Positions 1 to 7,709 of a stretch of DNA of 36,771 bases are shown here, in pieces (within the stretch, counting starts at the first letter, position 1; every line of letters begins with the position of its first letter). Source of the DNA: Oscillospiraceae bacterium. GTDB taxonomy: Bacteria; Bacillota; Clostridia; Oscillospirales; Ruminococcaceae. The translations under genes and the position numbers were made by a program. The notes beneath the pieces were generated by a model. It had not been told where the DNA came from and searched no databases. It was given only the letters and a program-made list of their open reading frames with translations. Location: assembly GCA_021199335.1 (NCBI GenBank), contig JAJQIG010000003.1:1-36771 (forward strand). The letters run 5' to 3'.

Positions 1-78
1 GTTTGACAGTTATTCTAACATCAAATTTTACCGCTGTCCGGATGCAGAACGGGCAAAGACTAAATTGCGACAAAAAAG

Positions 79-107
79 TTGACAAAACCGTAAAAATGTA
101 TTATAAT
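79..107 (+). promoter_or_regulatory. Consensus sigma-A promoter of the CapA-like gene
   Basis: A perfect -35 box TTGACA (79-84) and a perfect -10 box TATAAT (102-107) are separated by 17 bases. Transcription should start near 114, leaving a leader of about 27 nt before the ATG at 142. Nothing resembling an operator is visible, so this is probably a strong constitutive promoter. Confidence 0.85.
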
Positions 108-141
108 CAACGCTGTATAGGACAAAAATGAGGGAATGCTT

Positions 142-1422
142 ATGAAAAAAATAAAATTTGCCGCGGCGGCTATTATTACCGTTTTGCTTATGGGATGCGG
201 AAATGGGGGCGGTGAGGCTCTCCCCGTCCAGGTTATTGTTCCGCAGGAATCGATTACCGTTGAAACTGCATATATCGAAACAGAGGAAGGTGCAGTCACG
301 CCAAATGAGGATTTAACCGAAACTCTTATCGAAACAGCTTCGGAAACCGAAACCTCTCCCGCTGAAATATGGGAAACTGTCAGCTTTGCCGCTGTTGGGG
401 ACAACCTTATTCATTCAAGCATTTACAATCAGGCCGCAGGTCGTTCGGATAACGGCGGATATGACTTCACATATGCGTATGAAGCCGTGTCCGATATTAT
501 AGAAGAAGCCGATATTGCCATAATAAATCAGGAAACACTTATCTGCAACGATGAATTTGAACCATCAACCTATCCCTGCTTCAACTCACCGACAGCCTTG
601 GGAAACCATATGATTTACATAGGCTTTGATGTATTCACCATAGCGAACAATCACACTCTTGATAAGGGCGTGAGCGGGCTTAACGCCTGTCTTGATTGCT
701 GGGAAAGCAAGGATGTAACCGTTGTCGGGGCATACCGCAATGCCGAGGATGCCGCAAATATTCGCACAAACAATGTGAACGGCATAACCTTTTCATACCT
801 TGCCTACACCGAAAGCCTTAACGGGCTTTCCCTCCCCTCGGATTCGGAGCTTGTAATAGGCAATGCGCTTGACATTGACAAAATGGCGGAGGATATAAGG
901 TCGGCAAAGCAGATTTCCGATATATGCATTGTTGCGCTTCACTGGGGAGTTGAAAATTCCGATGTTATAAGTGATTATCAGCGAAGCACCGCAAAAATTC
1001 TTGCCGAAGCGGGTGCGGATATTATTATAGGAAACCACCCGCACGTTCTTCGTGACATTGAATGGATAGAGCGTGACGACGGTTCGTTGACGCTCTGCGC
1101 ATATTCGCTGGGAAATTTTATTTCCGCACAAAGCGTTGGACAAAATCTTATAGGCGGTATTTTGGAGTTTAACGTAAGCGTTTGCACATCAGACAAAGAA
1201 AGCAACAAGTCGGTTATTTCCGATGTCAGACTTATTCCCATTGTAACCCATTACGGCGATGACTACTCCGATGTGCGGATATACAAGCTTTCGGATTACA
1301 CCCCCGAGCTTGCAAGCGAACATGGTGTAAATTCCATGAGCATATTCGGCTACGATTACATATTTGAAATACTTGAAAAAAACATAAGCGAGGAATTCCT
1401 TGAAATTGAAAATGTGGGATAA
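142..1422 (+). CDS. CapA family lipoprotein (metallophosphatase-like)
   Basis: This is a membrane-anchored extracellular protein of the CapA/PgsA (PGA_cap) family, whose fold resembles calcineurin-like metallophosphatases. Residues 1-19 are a lipoprotein signal ending in the lipobox LMGC (Cys19). A Thr/Glu-rich linker follows to about residue 75. The catalytic-like domain then shows AVGDNLIH, NQETL, ANNHTLDKG, LHWGVE and GNHPHV, the conserved metal-binding Asp, Asn and His positions. The ATG at 142 is preferred over the in-frame ATG at 136 because AGGGA (131-135) lies 6 nt upstream of 142 and directly abuts 136. The protein is single-copy and monocistronic behind its own strong promoter. Family members are linked to poly-gamma-glutamate or capsule export, but no capB or capC is nearby, so the true substrate is unknown. 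Confidence 0.9.
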   Translation: MKKIKFAAAAIITVLLMGCGNGGGEALPVQVIVPQESITVETAYIETEEGAVTPNEDLTETLIETASETETSPAEIWETVSFAAVGDNLIHSSIYNQAAGRSDNGGYDFTYAYEAVSDIIEEADIAIINQETLICNDEFEPSTYPCFNSPTALGNHMIYIGFDVFTIANNHTLDKGVSGLNACLDCWESKDVTVVGAYRNAEDAANIRTNNVNGITFSYLAYTESLNGLSLPSDSELVIGNALDIDKMAEDIRSAKQISDICIVALHWGVENSDVISDYQRSTAKILAEAGADIIIGNHPHVLRDIEWIERDDGSLTLCAYSLGNFISAQSVGQNLIGGILEFNVSVCTSDKESNKSVISDVRLIPIVTHYGDDYSDVRIYKLSDYTPELASEHGVNSMSIFGYDYIFEILEKNISEEFLEIENVG

Positions 1423-1525
1423 GGCAGCCGAGCGCTCGACAAAACTTCTACGCAAATGTCAAACTGACACCACACTTGGCTAACCTGCTATAGCCGCTAT
1501 TAAATATACTGTAAATGAGGTTTTT

Positions 1526-2155
1526 ATGAACATGGAAAGCATTATTTTTGATATGGACGGAACTCTTTGGGACAGCGCCAAAAGTGTTGCCGATTCTTGG
1601 AACGAGGTTCTTTGCGATATAAAGGATGTACGCATTCGCCTTACCGATGATGACATAAAGGGCGTAATGGGTCTTACGTTGGATGTGATAGCAGACAAAT
1701 TTTTCGGTTCGGAAGATCACTCACGCAGTATGGAGATTATAAATCTTTGCGGGGAGCATGAAAATGACTATTTACGCAGTCACGGCGGAATCCTCTACGA
1801 CAATTTAGAGGAAACGCTTGCATTTCTTTCGCAAAAACACAGACTTTTTATTGTAAGCAACTGCCAATCGGGATATATTGAAGCGTTTTTTGCATATCAC
1901 GGGTTAGGGAAATACTTTTCCGACCACATCTGCTGGGGAGATAATCTACTGAAAAAAGGCGACAACATTCGTTTTATTATGGAAAAGAACGGTATAACCG
2001 ATGCAATTTATGTGGGCGACACACAAGGCGACTGCGACAGCGCATATTATGCAGGAACAAGGTTCGCCTACGCTTCATACGGTTTTGGGACGGCAAATCG
2101 TTATGACATTATGCTTAAAAGTGTTGATGAATTGATGGATTTTTTCAGAGAATAA
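1526..2155 (+). CDS. HAD-superfamily hydrolase, phosphoglycolate-phosphatase-like
   Basis: A 209-residue cytoplasmic HAD phosphatase. All four HAD motifs are visible: DMDGT (nucleophile Asp9, general acid Asp11), motif II at Ser111 in VSNC, motif III Lys143/144, and motif IV GDTQGD at 164-169 which binds magnesium. The helical cap inserted between motifs I and II (about residues 20-85) is of the subfamily I type seen in phosphoglycolate and beta-phosphoglucomutase-like enzymes. The start is supported by TGAGG ending 5 nt before the ATG; a second ATG two codons later is also possible. The substrate cannot be told from sequence. It is followed at once by a terminator, so it forms its own short transcript. 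Confidence 0.9.
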   Translation: MNMESIIFDMDGTLWDSAKSVADSWNEVLCDIKDVRIRLTDDDIKGVMGLTLDVIADKFFGSEDHSRSMEIINLCGEHENDYLRSHGGILYDNLEETLAFLSQKHRLFIVSNCQSGYIEAFFAYHGLGKYFSDHICWGDNLLKKGDNIRFIMEKNGITDAIYVGDTQGDCDSAYYAGTRFAYASYGFGTANRYDIMLKSVDELMDFFRE

Positions 2156-2158
2156 ATA

Positions 2159-2203
2159 ATGAGCAGGTATGATTTGAAATACCTGCTCATCTCAGTTTTA
2201 TTT
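2159..2203 (+). terminator. Rho-independent terminator after the HAD gene
   Basis: A perfect 12-bp stem (ATGAGCAGGTAT at 2159-2170 and ATACCTGCTCAT at 2179-2190) with an 8-nt loop starts 3 nt after the stop codon. A T-rich stretch (2196-2203) follows. Confidence 0.8.
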
Positions 2204-2254
2204 CATAAGTGCTTTTAACGGTTTAAGCCGATTCTGTATCAATTATAACTCACG

Positions 2255-2390
2255 ACTGACGTCCCCCTCTTGCCTGTCGTCTCGGTCGGCGCTTCTGCTT
2301 AGAAGAGGTGTCCACGGACACCCGCACCCTCTTCAGGCGGGGGGAGCGTACGGTCGTTCGTTGAATGACGGGGCGATGCCCCTTATTGAA
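2255..2390. other. GC-rich structured element, possible ncRNA or dispersed repeat
   Basis: This segment lies between two convergent genes and is much more GC-rich than its flanks. It is full of complementary blocks. CCCCC (2263-2267) and GCCTG (2272-2276) pair in order with GGGGG (2340-2344) and CAGGC (2334-2338). Inside that, GAAGAGG (2302-2308) pairs with CCTCTTC (2328-2334), and inside that GGTGTCC (2307-2313) pairs with GGACACC (2316-2322). A separate hairpin GGGGC-GAT-GCCCC sits at 2370-2382. An alternative hairpin CTTCT-GCTT-AGAAG (2292-2305) competes with the outer stem. The strand is undetermined and no clear promoter is seen. I see no gene in 2204-2500: the minus-strand reading frame through it is Arg/Lys/Ser-rich and looks like a by-product of base composition. 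Confidence 0.5.
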
Positions 2391-2500
2391 TGCCCAAATG
2401 TGTGCTTTTCCTTTATGTACGGCAAGGCTATAGCTTTTTGGCAATGAAAAAACCTAATCTGCGCCTACAGCCTACACGCCGTCAGATATTGCGGTTGTTA

Positions 2501-2800
2501 TCAATAGTCATATTCCGATTTATAAGGCTCCCTTACCTCATCAATTCGGCAGTAGATATAGCCTTTACGAAGATACTCATCGGGGTTAATATCAAGGTCA
2601 ACAGGACAAACCGCCTTGCTTGAACAAAGCTTTCCATCCAAGCGCAGACCGTTTCTTGCGGCAATAACATATTCGATCGCCTGCTTTCGGGAAATTCTCA
2701 CGGCATTATCGGGCAGCATAGATAAATTCTTCAAATCAGCCCATATAACGGAATAGCTCCCATTGAGATTTTCCGATATATAATATCTTTTCGTAAACAT
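2501..2800 (-). CDS. Hypothetical protein, 99 residues
   Basis: I do not recognise this protein. It is a small soluble protein with no signal peptide or membrane segment, rich in Tyr, Asp and Arg. A helical stretch around residues 35-55 (RISRKQAIEYVIAARNG) and a C-terminal part carrying two cysteines (CPVDL and YCRID) are the only notable traits. It is probably real: AGGAG lies 4 nt upstream of the ATG, and it follows the epimerase-like gene by 47 nt on the same strand, so it is likely the last gene of that operon. No clear terminator is visible after its stop, only the structured element further on. Confidence 0.6.
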   Translation of the reverse strand: MFTKRYYISENLNGSYSVIWADLKNLSMLPDNAVRISRKQAIEYVIAARNGLRLDGKLCSSKAVCPVDLDINPDEYLRKGYIYCRIDEVREPYKSEYDY

Positions 2801-2847
2801 TCATCTCCTACAAGCACTTTGCCGCAGTACAGCCACGCAAAAATACC

Positions 2848-3858
2848 CTATTCGGTAAAGAAATGCTGTGAAGCTGTATAACTTTCACGGGGCTTAATCT
2901 CGATATATCCGCTTTTCTCAGCGGGAATATTAAGGTTTGCGGCATTAACCTGCGCCGTCATAGGCTCGGGGCAGAAATAATTCTTAAAGCCCTCATGATT
3001 CCAGACAATCCAGAACTTATATTTATCGTCAACCTCGTAGCAAATCTTCTTTCCGCTTGCGATATCGGTCATTACGCAGCCGTAAAAATCATCTCCGTTA
3101 AGCTTAACCGTTCCCGCTGTATACATATCGTTGCATATATCCTGCAGAACAGGGCACTTTTCACCGTTCACATATTCCATATCCCAATCATTAAGGGAAA
3201 GCTGTCTTCCGTTGGGAAGCCAACGCTTTTCGTTAAACTGCAGCTTCTTTACCGCAGGAACTTGCAGGCGTATATCCTCCTGACGTGCACCGTCAACGAA
3301 CGGAGCGTTGATTGTTGTATGCGTTGCAATTGAAATCGGCATCATAACCTTGGACTGATTTTTAAGGGTTATGGTATGCCTTAAACCGCTTTCCGAAAGC
3401 TCAATCGTTATTTCAGAGGTGAATTTTATGGGGAAGCAGTTAAAGAAAAAGTCATTTTCATCATATTTATATGTGGTTGTAACAAACGCTCTGCCATTCT
3501 CGGCGTCCATTTCCTTAATGCTGTGGCTGCGTTTATGTAGGAATCCATGAAGGTGATTTCCAAAGCGTGTTTCATTAACGGGGAGTTTATACACCGCATC
3601 GGAGGTTCTGAGAACTCCGTTATCGTGACGGTTTGGGAGATAAAGTGTGGGAAGTCCCCATATTTCGGGGGATTCCATAATTTCGGAGATTGAAACATCG
3701 TCGGAATAACGGAAAACCTCTATCCCCTTTTCCTCATTGCGGAAACGAATGACGTTTGAACCCATTGTCGGGGCAACAATGGCACGATAGCCGCCTGCGC
3801 AAAGCTCCACGGCTTCAATGCCCTTATGAATAACCTTTTTTGCATAACATTCACTCAT
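2848..3858 (-). CDS. Aldose 1-epimerase-like (galactose mutarotase fold) protein
   Basis: A 336-residue cytoplasmic protein of the aldose 1-epimerase superfamily, which interconverts alpha and beta anomers of sugars. Matching landmarks are an Arg in LPNRHDNG (Arg77, substrate contact), the NHLHGF motif with His104, a second catalytic-type His in SIATHTTIN (His180), and a Glu in CPEPMTA (Glu298) at the place of the catalytic base. Length fits the family. The Arg and His motifs depart from the usual galactose mutarotase wording, so the substrate may be another sugar. It starts 18 nt after the radical SAM gene with AGAGG upstream of the ATG, and appears to be co-transcribed with it. The role of a mutarotase in an NAD-related operon is not obvious. 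Confidence 0.8.
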   Translation of the reverse strand: MSECYAKKVIHKGIEAVELCAGGYRAIVAPTMGSNVIRFRNEEKGIEVFRYSDDVSISEIMESPEIWGLPTLYLPNRHDNGVLRTSDAVYKLPVNETRFGNHLHGFLHKRSHSIKEMDAENGRAFVTTTYKYDENDFFFNCFPIKFTSEITIELSESGLRHTITLKNQSKVMMPISIATHTTINAPFVDGARQEDIRLQVPAVKKLQFNEKRWLPNGRQLSLNDWDMEYVNGEKCPVLQDICNDMYTAGTVKLNGDDFYGCVMTDIASGKKICYEVDDKYKFWIVWNHEGFKNYFCPEPMTAQVNAANLNIPAEKSGYIEIKPRESYTASQHFFTE

Positions 3859-3876
3859 AAATTTATACCTCTTTAA

Positions 3877-4473
3877 TTAAGAATCATAGGAACGTACTCT
3901 CAGTGGAATTCCGAGTGACATCGCAAGCGCCTTGCTTCGGCTTATATCCTCGGGAGTAATTACATCAACAACGGTGAACACAACGGTCGGAACATACTTC
4001 TTACAGTCCGCCGCAAAGGAAATCATAGCATCAAATGCATCGTCCCATTTTGGGTTTGTAACCTCATTATACTTTTCCCTGCAATAAGAATTAAGGGAAA
4101 CAGAAACTATATCGACCGATTCCGCAAGCAATTCAGCAGTGGGAACGCCGTTGATTTTATCCCCAAGTCCGTTTGTATTAAGCCGAACGGCTTTGCCGTA
4201 TTTTTCCTTAACAAACCTACCTATTTTTATAACCGCATCCGCACGCTCCATAGGCTCGCCGTAGCCGCAGAAAACCACTTCCTTAAATCGATTCATATCA
4301 AACCTTTCAAACTCGGCTTCTACCTCCTCAACGGTGGGTTCTCTTTCAAGCCAAAGGCTGTCCGAGCCATAAGCGCCATCACCGTTTTTGCGTATGCAAA
4401 AGGTGCAGTTACAAGGGCATTTATTGGTAAGGTTTATATACAAATTATCCTTAACGGGATAAAGAATTGTCAT
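3877..4473 (-). CDS. Radical SAM protein of the TatD-associated type
   Basis: A short (about 198 residues) radical SAM enzyme. The iron-sulfur motif CxxxCxxC is formed by Cys19, Cys23 and Cys26 in NKCPCNCTFC, followed by the SAM-binding GYGEP segment and a TNG strand further on. The wording (NLYINLT, GSDSLWLEREPT) resembles the TatD-linked radical SAM family (TIGR04038), whose reaction is unknown. There is no C-terminal auxiliary cluster. The start is uncertain. The ATG at 4473 fits where homologues usually begin. An in-frame GTG at 4503 overlaps the nadC stop (GTGA) and would add ten residues by translational coupling. Neither has a good Shine-Dalgarno site. No tatD gene lies in the window; the neighbour is nadC. 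Confidence 0.8.
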   Translation of the reverse strand: MTILYPVKDNLYINLTNKCPCNCTFCIRKNGDGAYGSDSLWLEREPTVEEVEAEFERFDMNRFKEVVFCGYGEPMERADAVIKIGRFVKEKYGKAVRLNTNGLGDKINGVPTAELLAESVDIVSVSLNSYCREKYNEVTNPKWDDAFDAMISFAADCKKYVPTVVFTVVDVITPEDISRSKALAMSLGIPLRVRSYDS

Positions 4474-4499
4474 ACTTTTCAAGCTGCAAGCATATCCTT

Positions 4500-5339
4500 T
4501 CACTTTTCGATTTTAAGGGAAATATCAAAAGCCTTTACCGAATGGGTAAGCGCACCTACGGAAACAATATCAACGCCCGTTGCGGCAACCTCAGCCATAT
4601 TCGCAAGGGTAACGTTGCCCGATGCTTCAAGGACTGCATTTCCATCGGCAATCTGCACGCATTTTTTCATCTGCTCCGCAGTCATGTTATCAAGCATAAT
4701 AACATCCGCTTTGCAAGCGAGGGCTTCCCTAAGCTCTTCCTCATTGCGAACCTCAACTTCGATTTTTACCATATGTCCTACCTTGCTACGAAGGGCATTT
4801 ACGGCGTTTGTAAGACTGCCATAAGCATCAATATGGTTATCCTTAAGCATAGCCGCATCGGATAAGTTATAGCGATGATTTTTTCCTCCGCCGACAACAA
4901 CAGCATACTTTTCAATCGAACGCAGTCCGGGTAGAGTTTTCCTTGTATCGGTAACATGAGCGTTTGTACCCTTACAGCATTCGGCATATTTCGCCGTTTC
5001 CGATGCTATCCCCGACATATGCTGGAGAATATTAAGGGAGGTTCTTTCACCCTTGAGAATCGTTTTTGTTCTTCCCGTTACCGTTGCGATAACATCGCCC
5101 TTTTCAACACATTCGCCATCGTGAATTTTAATATCGGATTTAACATCGCTGTCAATAAAGGAGAAAACCCTCACGGCGATATCTATTCCGCAAAGTATTC
5201 CGCTTGCCTTTGCAACAAACCTTGCTGTTGAAACGTCATCATCTTCAAGGAGATAATCCGTTGCAAGGTCAATATAATTTATGTCCTCCTCAAGGGCACG
5301 TTTAATAAGGTCATCTATATAAAAAACGGGTAAATTCAT
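4500..5339 (-). CDS. nadC: Nicotinate-nucleotide diphosphorylase (carboxylating), quinolinate phosphoribosyltransferase
   Basis: A 279-residue enzyme that converts quinolinate and PRPP to nicotinate mononucleotide, CO2 and pyrophosphate, the entry step to NAD from the de novo route. Family signatures are clear: LEEDI near the N-terminus, HMSGIAS, VTDTRKTLPGLRSIEKYAV (PRPP and quinolinate contacts), GGGKNHRYNLSDAAMLKDNH, and EVEV followed by IMLDNM. Length matches the family. nadA and nadB are not in the window. It sits 18 nt after the sirtuin gene and runs directly into the radical SAM gene, so an NAD-producing enzyme is co-transcribed with an NAD-consuming one. Confidence 0.96.
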   Translation of the reverse strand: MNLPVFYIDDLIKRALEEDINYIDLATDYLLEDDDVSTARFVAKASGILCGIDIAVRVFSFIDSDVKSDIKIHDGECVEKGDVIATVTGRTKTILKGERTSLNILQHMSGIASETAKYAECCKGTNAHVTDTRKTLPGLRSIEKYAVVVGGGKNHRYNLSDAAMLKDNHIDAYGSLTNAVNALRSKVGHMVKIEVEVRNEEELREALACKADVIMLDNMTAEQMKKCVQIADGNAVLEASGNVTLANMAEVAATGVDIVSVGALTHSVKAFDISLKIEK

Positions 5340-5357
5340 TTTATCTTTTTCCTTTCC

Positions 5358-6086
5358 TCAAAGCTCATCAACAACACTCAAAGCCTTACAGATACTATCC
5401 TGAATAAGAAGATCCGCACTCTCATCCCTTGGGGTGGGGGTTTTATTAATAACAACAAGATGTTTTCCCTCAAAATAATCAATAAGTCCACTTGCAGGGT
5501 AAACCGTGAGCGATGTTCCGCCTATAATAAGCATATCGGCACTTTTTATTGCATTCACTGCGCCGTTAACGGTTTTTGGGTCAAGCCCCTCCTCATAAAG
5601 CACGACATCGGGCTTAACAAGTCCGCGGCAATCAAGGCAGGGCGGCGGGCCGTCAACGCTCTTTACATATTCCGCAGAATGATTTTTTCCGCAGCGCAGG
5701 CAATAATTCCTATGAACAGAGCCGTGAAGCTCATAAACGGTCTTGCTTCCTGCGGCATAGTGAAGTCCGTCAATATTCTGCGTAACGACGGCGATTAGTT
5801 TGCCCATTTGTTCGAGCTTTGCAAGGGCATAATGCGCCGAATTTGGTTTTGCATCGAGGCAAAGCATCTTTTCACGGTAAAATTCGTAGAAATCATCCAG
5901 ATGGTTGCAAAAAAATGTTCTGCTCAAAATAGTTTCGGGGGGATACTTATATTTTTGGTTATAAAGTCCGTCAACACTTCTGAAATCGGGAATTCCGCTT
6001 TCGGTTGAAACGCCTGCACCGCCAAAAAACACAATTTTGTCCGATTCCTTAATCCACTTCTTAAATAGCTCCAGCCTTTCTTCCAT
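5358..6086 (-). CDS. cobB: NAD-dependent protein deacylase, SIR2 family
   Basis: A 242-residue sirtuin that removes acyl groups from lysines using NAD, giving nicotinamide and O-acyl-ADP-ribose. Visible motifs are GAGVS (23-27) and GIPDFR (31-36) for NAD binding, QNIDGLH (103-109), the catalytic His121 in ELHGS, and a zinc site formed by Cys129, Cys132, Cys150 and Cys153. GGTSL and VVINK complete the Rossmann half. The spacing of the zinc cysteines fits the bacterial CobB/SrtN group. It follows folA by about 20 nt in the same operon and precedes nadC, a setting that ties protein deacylation to NAD supply. Confidence 0.95.
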   Translation of the reverse strand: MEERLELFKKWIKESDKIVFFGGAGVSTESGIPDFRSVDGLYNQKYKYPPETILSRTFFCNHLDDFYEFYREKMLCLDAKPNSAHYALAKLEQMGKLIAVVTQNIDGLHYAAGSKTVYELHGSVHRNYCLRCGKNHSAEYVKSVDGPPPCLDCRGLVKPDVVLYEEGLDPKTVNGAVNAIKSADMLIIGGTSLTVYPASGLIDYFEGKHLVVINKTPTPRDESADLLIQDSICKALSVVDEL

Positions 6087-6106
6087 GCGACAACTCCTTC
6101 TTTCAT

Positions 6107-6604
6107 TTAAGTTGCTGAGTCAACCCTCACATAGGTGCAAAATTTATACCTTACGCCCTCAAAATCATAATCCTCCGACTCCTTTTCAATTCTCCACTCG
6201 GGGAGCTTATCAAGATTCGGGAAAAAAACATCCGCATCGGGTTCGCCGTCAATTTTAGTAATAAGCGCCTTATCGCAAAAGGGCAGCATTTCCTTATAAA
6301 CGGAACCACCGCCGACAATGAAAACCTCTCCCTCAGCGCCTTCTGCATACTCCACCGCTTCGGATATGCTTCCAACAACGACAGCGCCCTCGCAGCTGAA
6401 ATTTCTATTTCCCGACAAGACGATGTTATTCCTATCCTTGAACGGCTTTCCGCCGGGAAGGGAAAGGAGTGTCTTTCTTCCCATTATTACCGTGTGACCG
6501 AGTGTAGTTCTGCGAAAGAACCTTTTATCCTCAGGGATATTGTACAGCAGATCGTTATCATTGCCGATTCCCCAATTGCGGCTAACCGCAGCGATCGCCG
6601 TCAT
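6107..6604 (-). CDS. folA: Dihydrofolate reductase
   Basis: A 165-residue enzyme that reduces dihydrofolate to tetrahydrofolate with NADPH, restoring the folate oxidised by thymidylate synthase. The N-terminal strand AIAAVSRNWGIG, the acidic active-site helix IPEDKRFF, the NADPH-binding VIMGRKTLLSLPGGKPF and the FIVGGGSVYKEML segment are typical of FolA. The ATG overlaps the stop codon of the upstream 34-codon ORF (ATGA), which argues for translational coupling. thyA lies just before that, the usual thyA-folA pairing. Confidence 0.96.
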   Translation of the reverse strand: MTAIAAVSRNWGIGNDNDLLYNIPEDKRFFRRTTLGHTVIMGRKTLLSLPGGKPFKDRNNIVLSGNRNFSCEGAVVVGSISEAVEYAEGAEGEVFIVGGGSVYKEMLPFCDKALITKIDGEPDADVFFPNLDKLPEWRIEKESEDYDFEGVRYKFCTYVRVDSAT

Positions 6605-6705
6605 GCTTCCACCCCTACCGAACCAAAGAAGGCAAAATCTATAAGGACAAAAAGCACAATGGCAAAGCCCACAACCCCAAAAATAAACGACGCAACAGAC
6701 ACCAT
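6601..6705 (-). CDS. 34-residue single-span membrane microprotein
   Basis: A very short ORF between thyA and folA. Its RBS is excellent (AGGGAGG, complement of 6714-6720, beginning immediately after the thyA stop and 8 nt from the ATG). Its TGA overlaps the ATG of folA. The product reads MVSVASFIFG, then a hydrophobic run through VVGFAIVLFVLIDFAFFG, then a short polar tail ending in EA. This predicts one transmembrane helix with few charges (one Asp within it). I do not recognise a family. It may be a functional membrane peptide, or a leader whose translation delivers ribosomes to folA. Confidence 0.65.
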   Translation of the reverse strand: MVSVASFIFGVVGFAIVLFVLIDFAFFGSVGVEA

Positions 6706-6722
6706 ATTAATTTCCTCCCTAT

Positions 6723-7553
6723 TCATATTGCGACGGGGAATTTCACCTCGTCGTTATTATATCGATAATTTTCAAGAGAAAAGCTATCGGGTGTAAACGC
6801 GTAAAAATTCTTTATCGATTTATCTATTATAAATTTCGGGGCATCAAAGGATTCCTTTTCGATAAGCCTTTCAATAATCGGAACATGGCGATCATATATA
6901 TGCGCATCGGCTATAACATGGACAAGCTCCCCCGCTTCAAGCCCGCTCACCTGCGCCATCATATGCACAAGGACAGCATACTGACATACGTTCCAGTTGT
7001 TCGCCGCAAGCATATCCTGGGAACGCTGGTTAAGTATGGCATTAAGCCTATTTCCCGAAACATTAAAGGTCACACTGTACGCACAGGGGTAAAGCCCCAT
7101 TTCGGACAAATCGTGATGATTATATATATTGGTAATAATCCTGCGGCTTGCGGGGTTATTTTTCAAATCAAACAGCACTCTGTCAACCTGGTCGAAGTCG
7201 CCCTCGGGATAATGGTGCTTAATTCCGAGTTGGTAGCCGTATGCTTTTCCGATTGAGCCGTTCTCATCCGCCCAGCTGTCCCAGATATGTGCGTCAAGGT
7301 CGGCGATGTTGTTGGATTTTTTCTGCCATATCCACAAAAGCTCCTTGATTGTGGTTTTAAAGAATGTTCTCCGCAGGGTAATTATGGGGAACTCCTCCGC
7401 AAGGTTATATCTATTGACAATGCAAAATCTTTTTATTGTATGTGCGGGAGTCCCATCCTCCCATTTTGGGCGAACCTTACTGTCTGTATCCCATACTCCG
7501 TTTGCAAGAATATCCTTAACATTTTCAATAAAAATCCTATCGGCAGCGCTCAT
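6723..7553 (-). CDS. thyA: Thymidylate synthase
   Basis: A 276-residue enzyme that methylates dUMP to dTMP using methylene-tetrahydrofolate. Visible landmarks are ITLRRTFFKTTIKELLW, the catalytic Cys157 in LYPCAYS, QRSQD near 177-181 (phosphate binding), NNWNVCQYAVL and ADAHIYDRH (216-223). The residue after the catalytic cysteine is Ala, where many ThyA enzymes have His; that position varies in some lineages. The ATG at 7553 is chosen because GGGGGAG lies 8 nt upstream. An in-frame ATG ten codons earlier overlaps the -10 box and has no RBS. It heads the thyA-microprotein-folA-sirtuin-nadC transcript. Confidence 0.95.
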   Translation of the reverse strand: MSAADRIFIENVKDILANGVWDTDSKVRPKWEDGTPAHTIKRFCIVNRYNLAEEFPIITLRRTFFKTTIKELLWIWQKKSNNIADLDAHIWDSWADENGSIGKAYGYQLGIKHHYPEGDFDQVDRVLFDLKNNPASRRIITNIYNHHDLSEMGLYPCAYSVTFNVSGNRLNAILNQRSQDMLAANNWNVCQYAVLVHMMAQVSGLEAGELVHVIADAHIYDRHVPIIERLIEKESFDAPKFIIDKSIKNFYAFTPDSFSLENYRYNNDEVKFPVAI

Positions 7554-7581
7554 AAGTGAAGCTCCCCCTTTCACACCTTTC

Positions 7582-7590
7582 ATTATAGCA
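7582..7590 (-). promoter_or_regulatory. Extended -10 promoter of thyA
   Basis: On the minus strand TGC-TATAAT (complement of 7582-7590) forms a perfect -10 with an extended TG. The region 17 nt further up (TAGAAT) is a weak -35, as expected for extended -10 promoters. The leader to the ATG at 7553 is only about 20 nt, leaving no room for a riboswitch. Confidence 0.65.
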
Positions 7591-7709
7591 CATCAAATCG
7601 ATAAATTCTATCAAAACAGTATTCCGTCGCAATTTTTCGTCACTTTCCACAATTTGTTCATCAAAACGGATATTATTTTATGACTTACGCAAATTACGGA
7701 GCATAAAAA

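Noticed and set aside
2250-2444. A 64-codon minus-strand ORF with a very basic Arg/Lys/Ser-rich product
   Set aside because: It runs through the GC-rich structured element, has no RBS, and its composition follows from the nucleotide structure.
7551-7583. An earlier in-frame ATG for thyA at 7583
   Set aside because: It overlaps the -10 box and has no RBS; the ATG at 7553 has a strong RBS and matches the family length.
7554-7709. A folate or other riboswitch before thyA
   Set aside because: The promoter is only about 20 nt from the start codon, leaving no leader for an aptamer.
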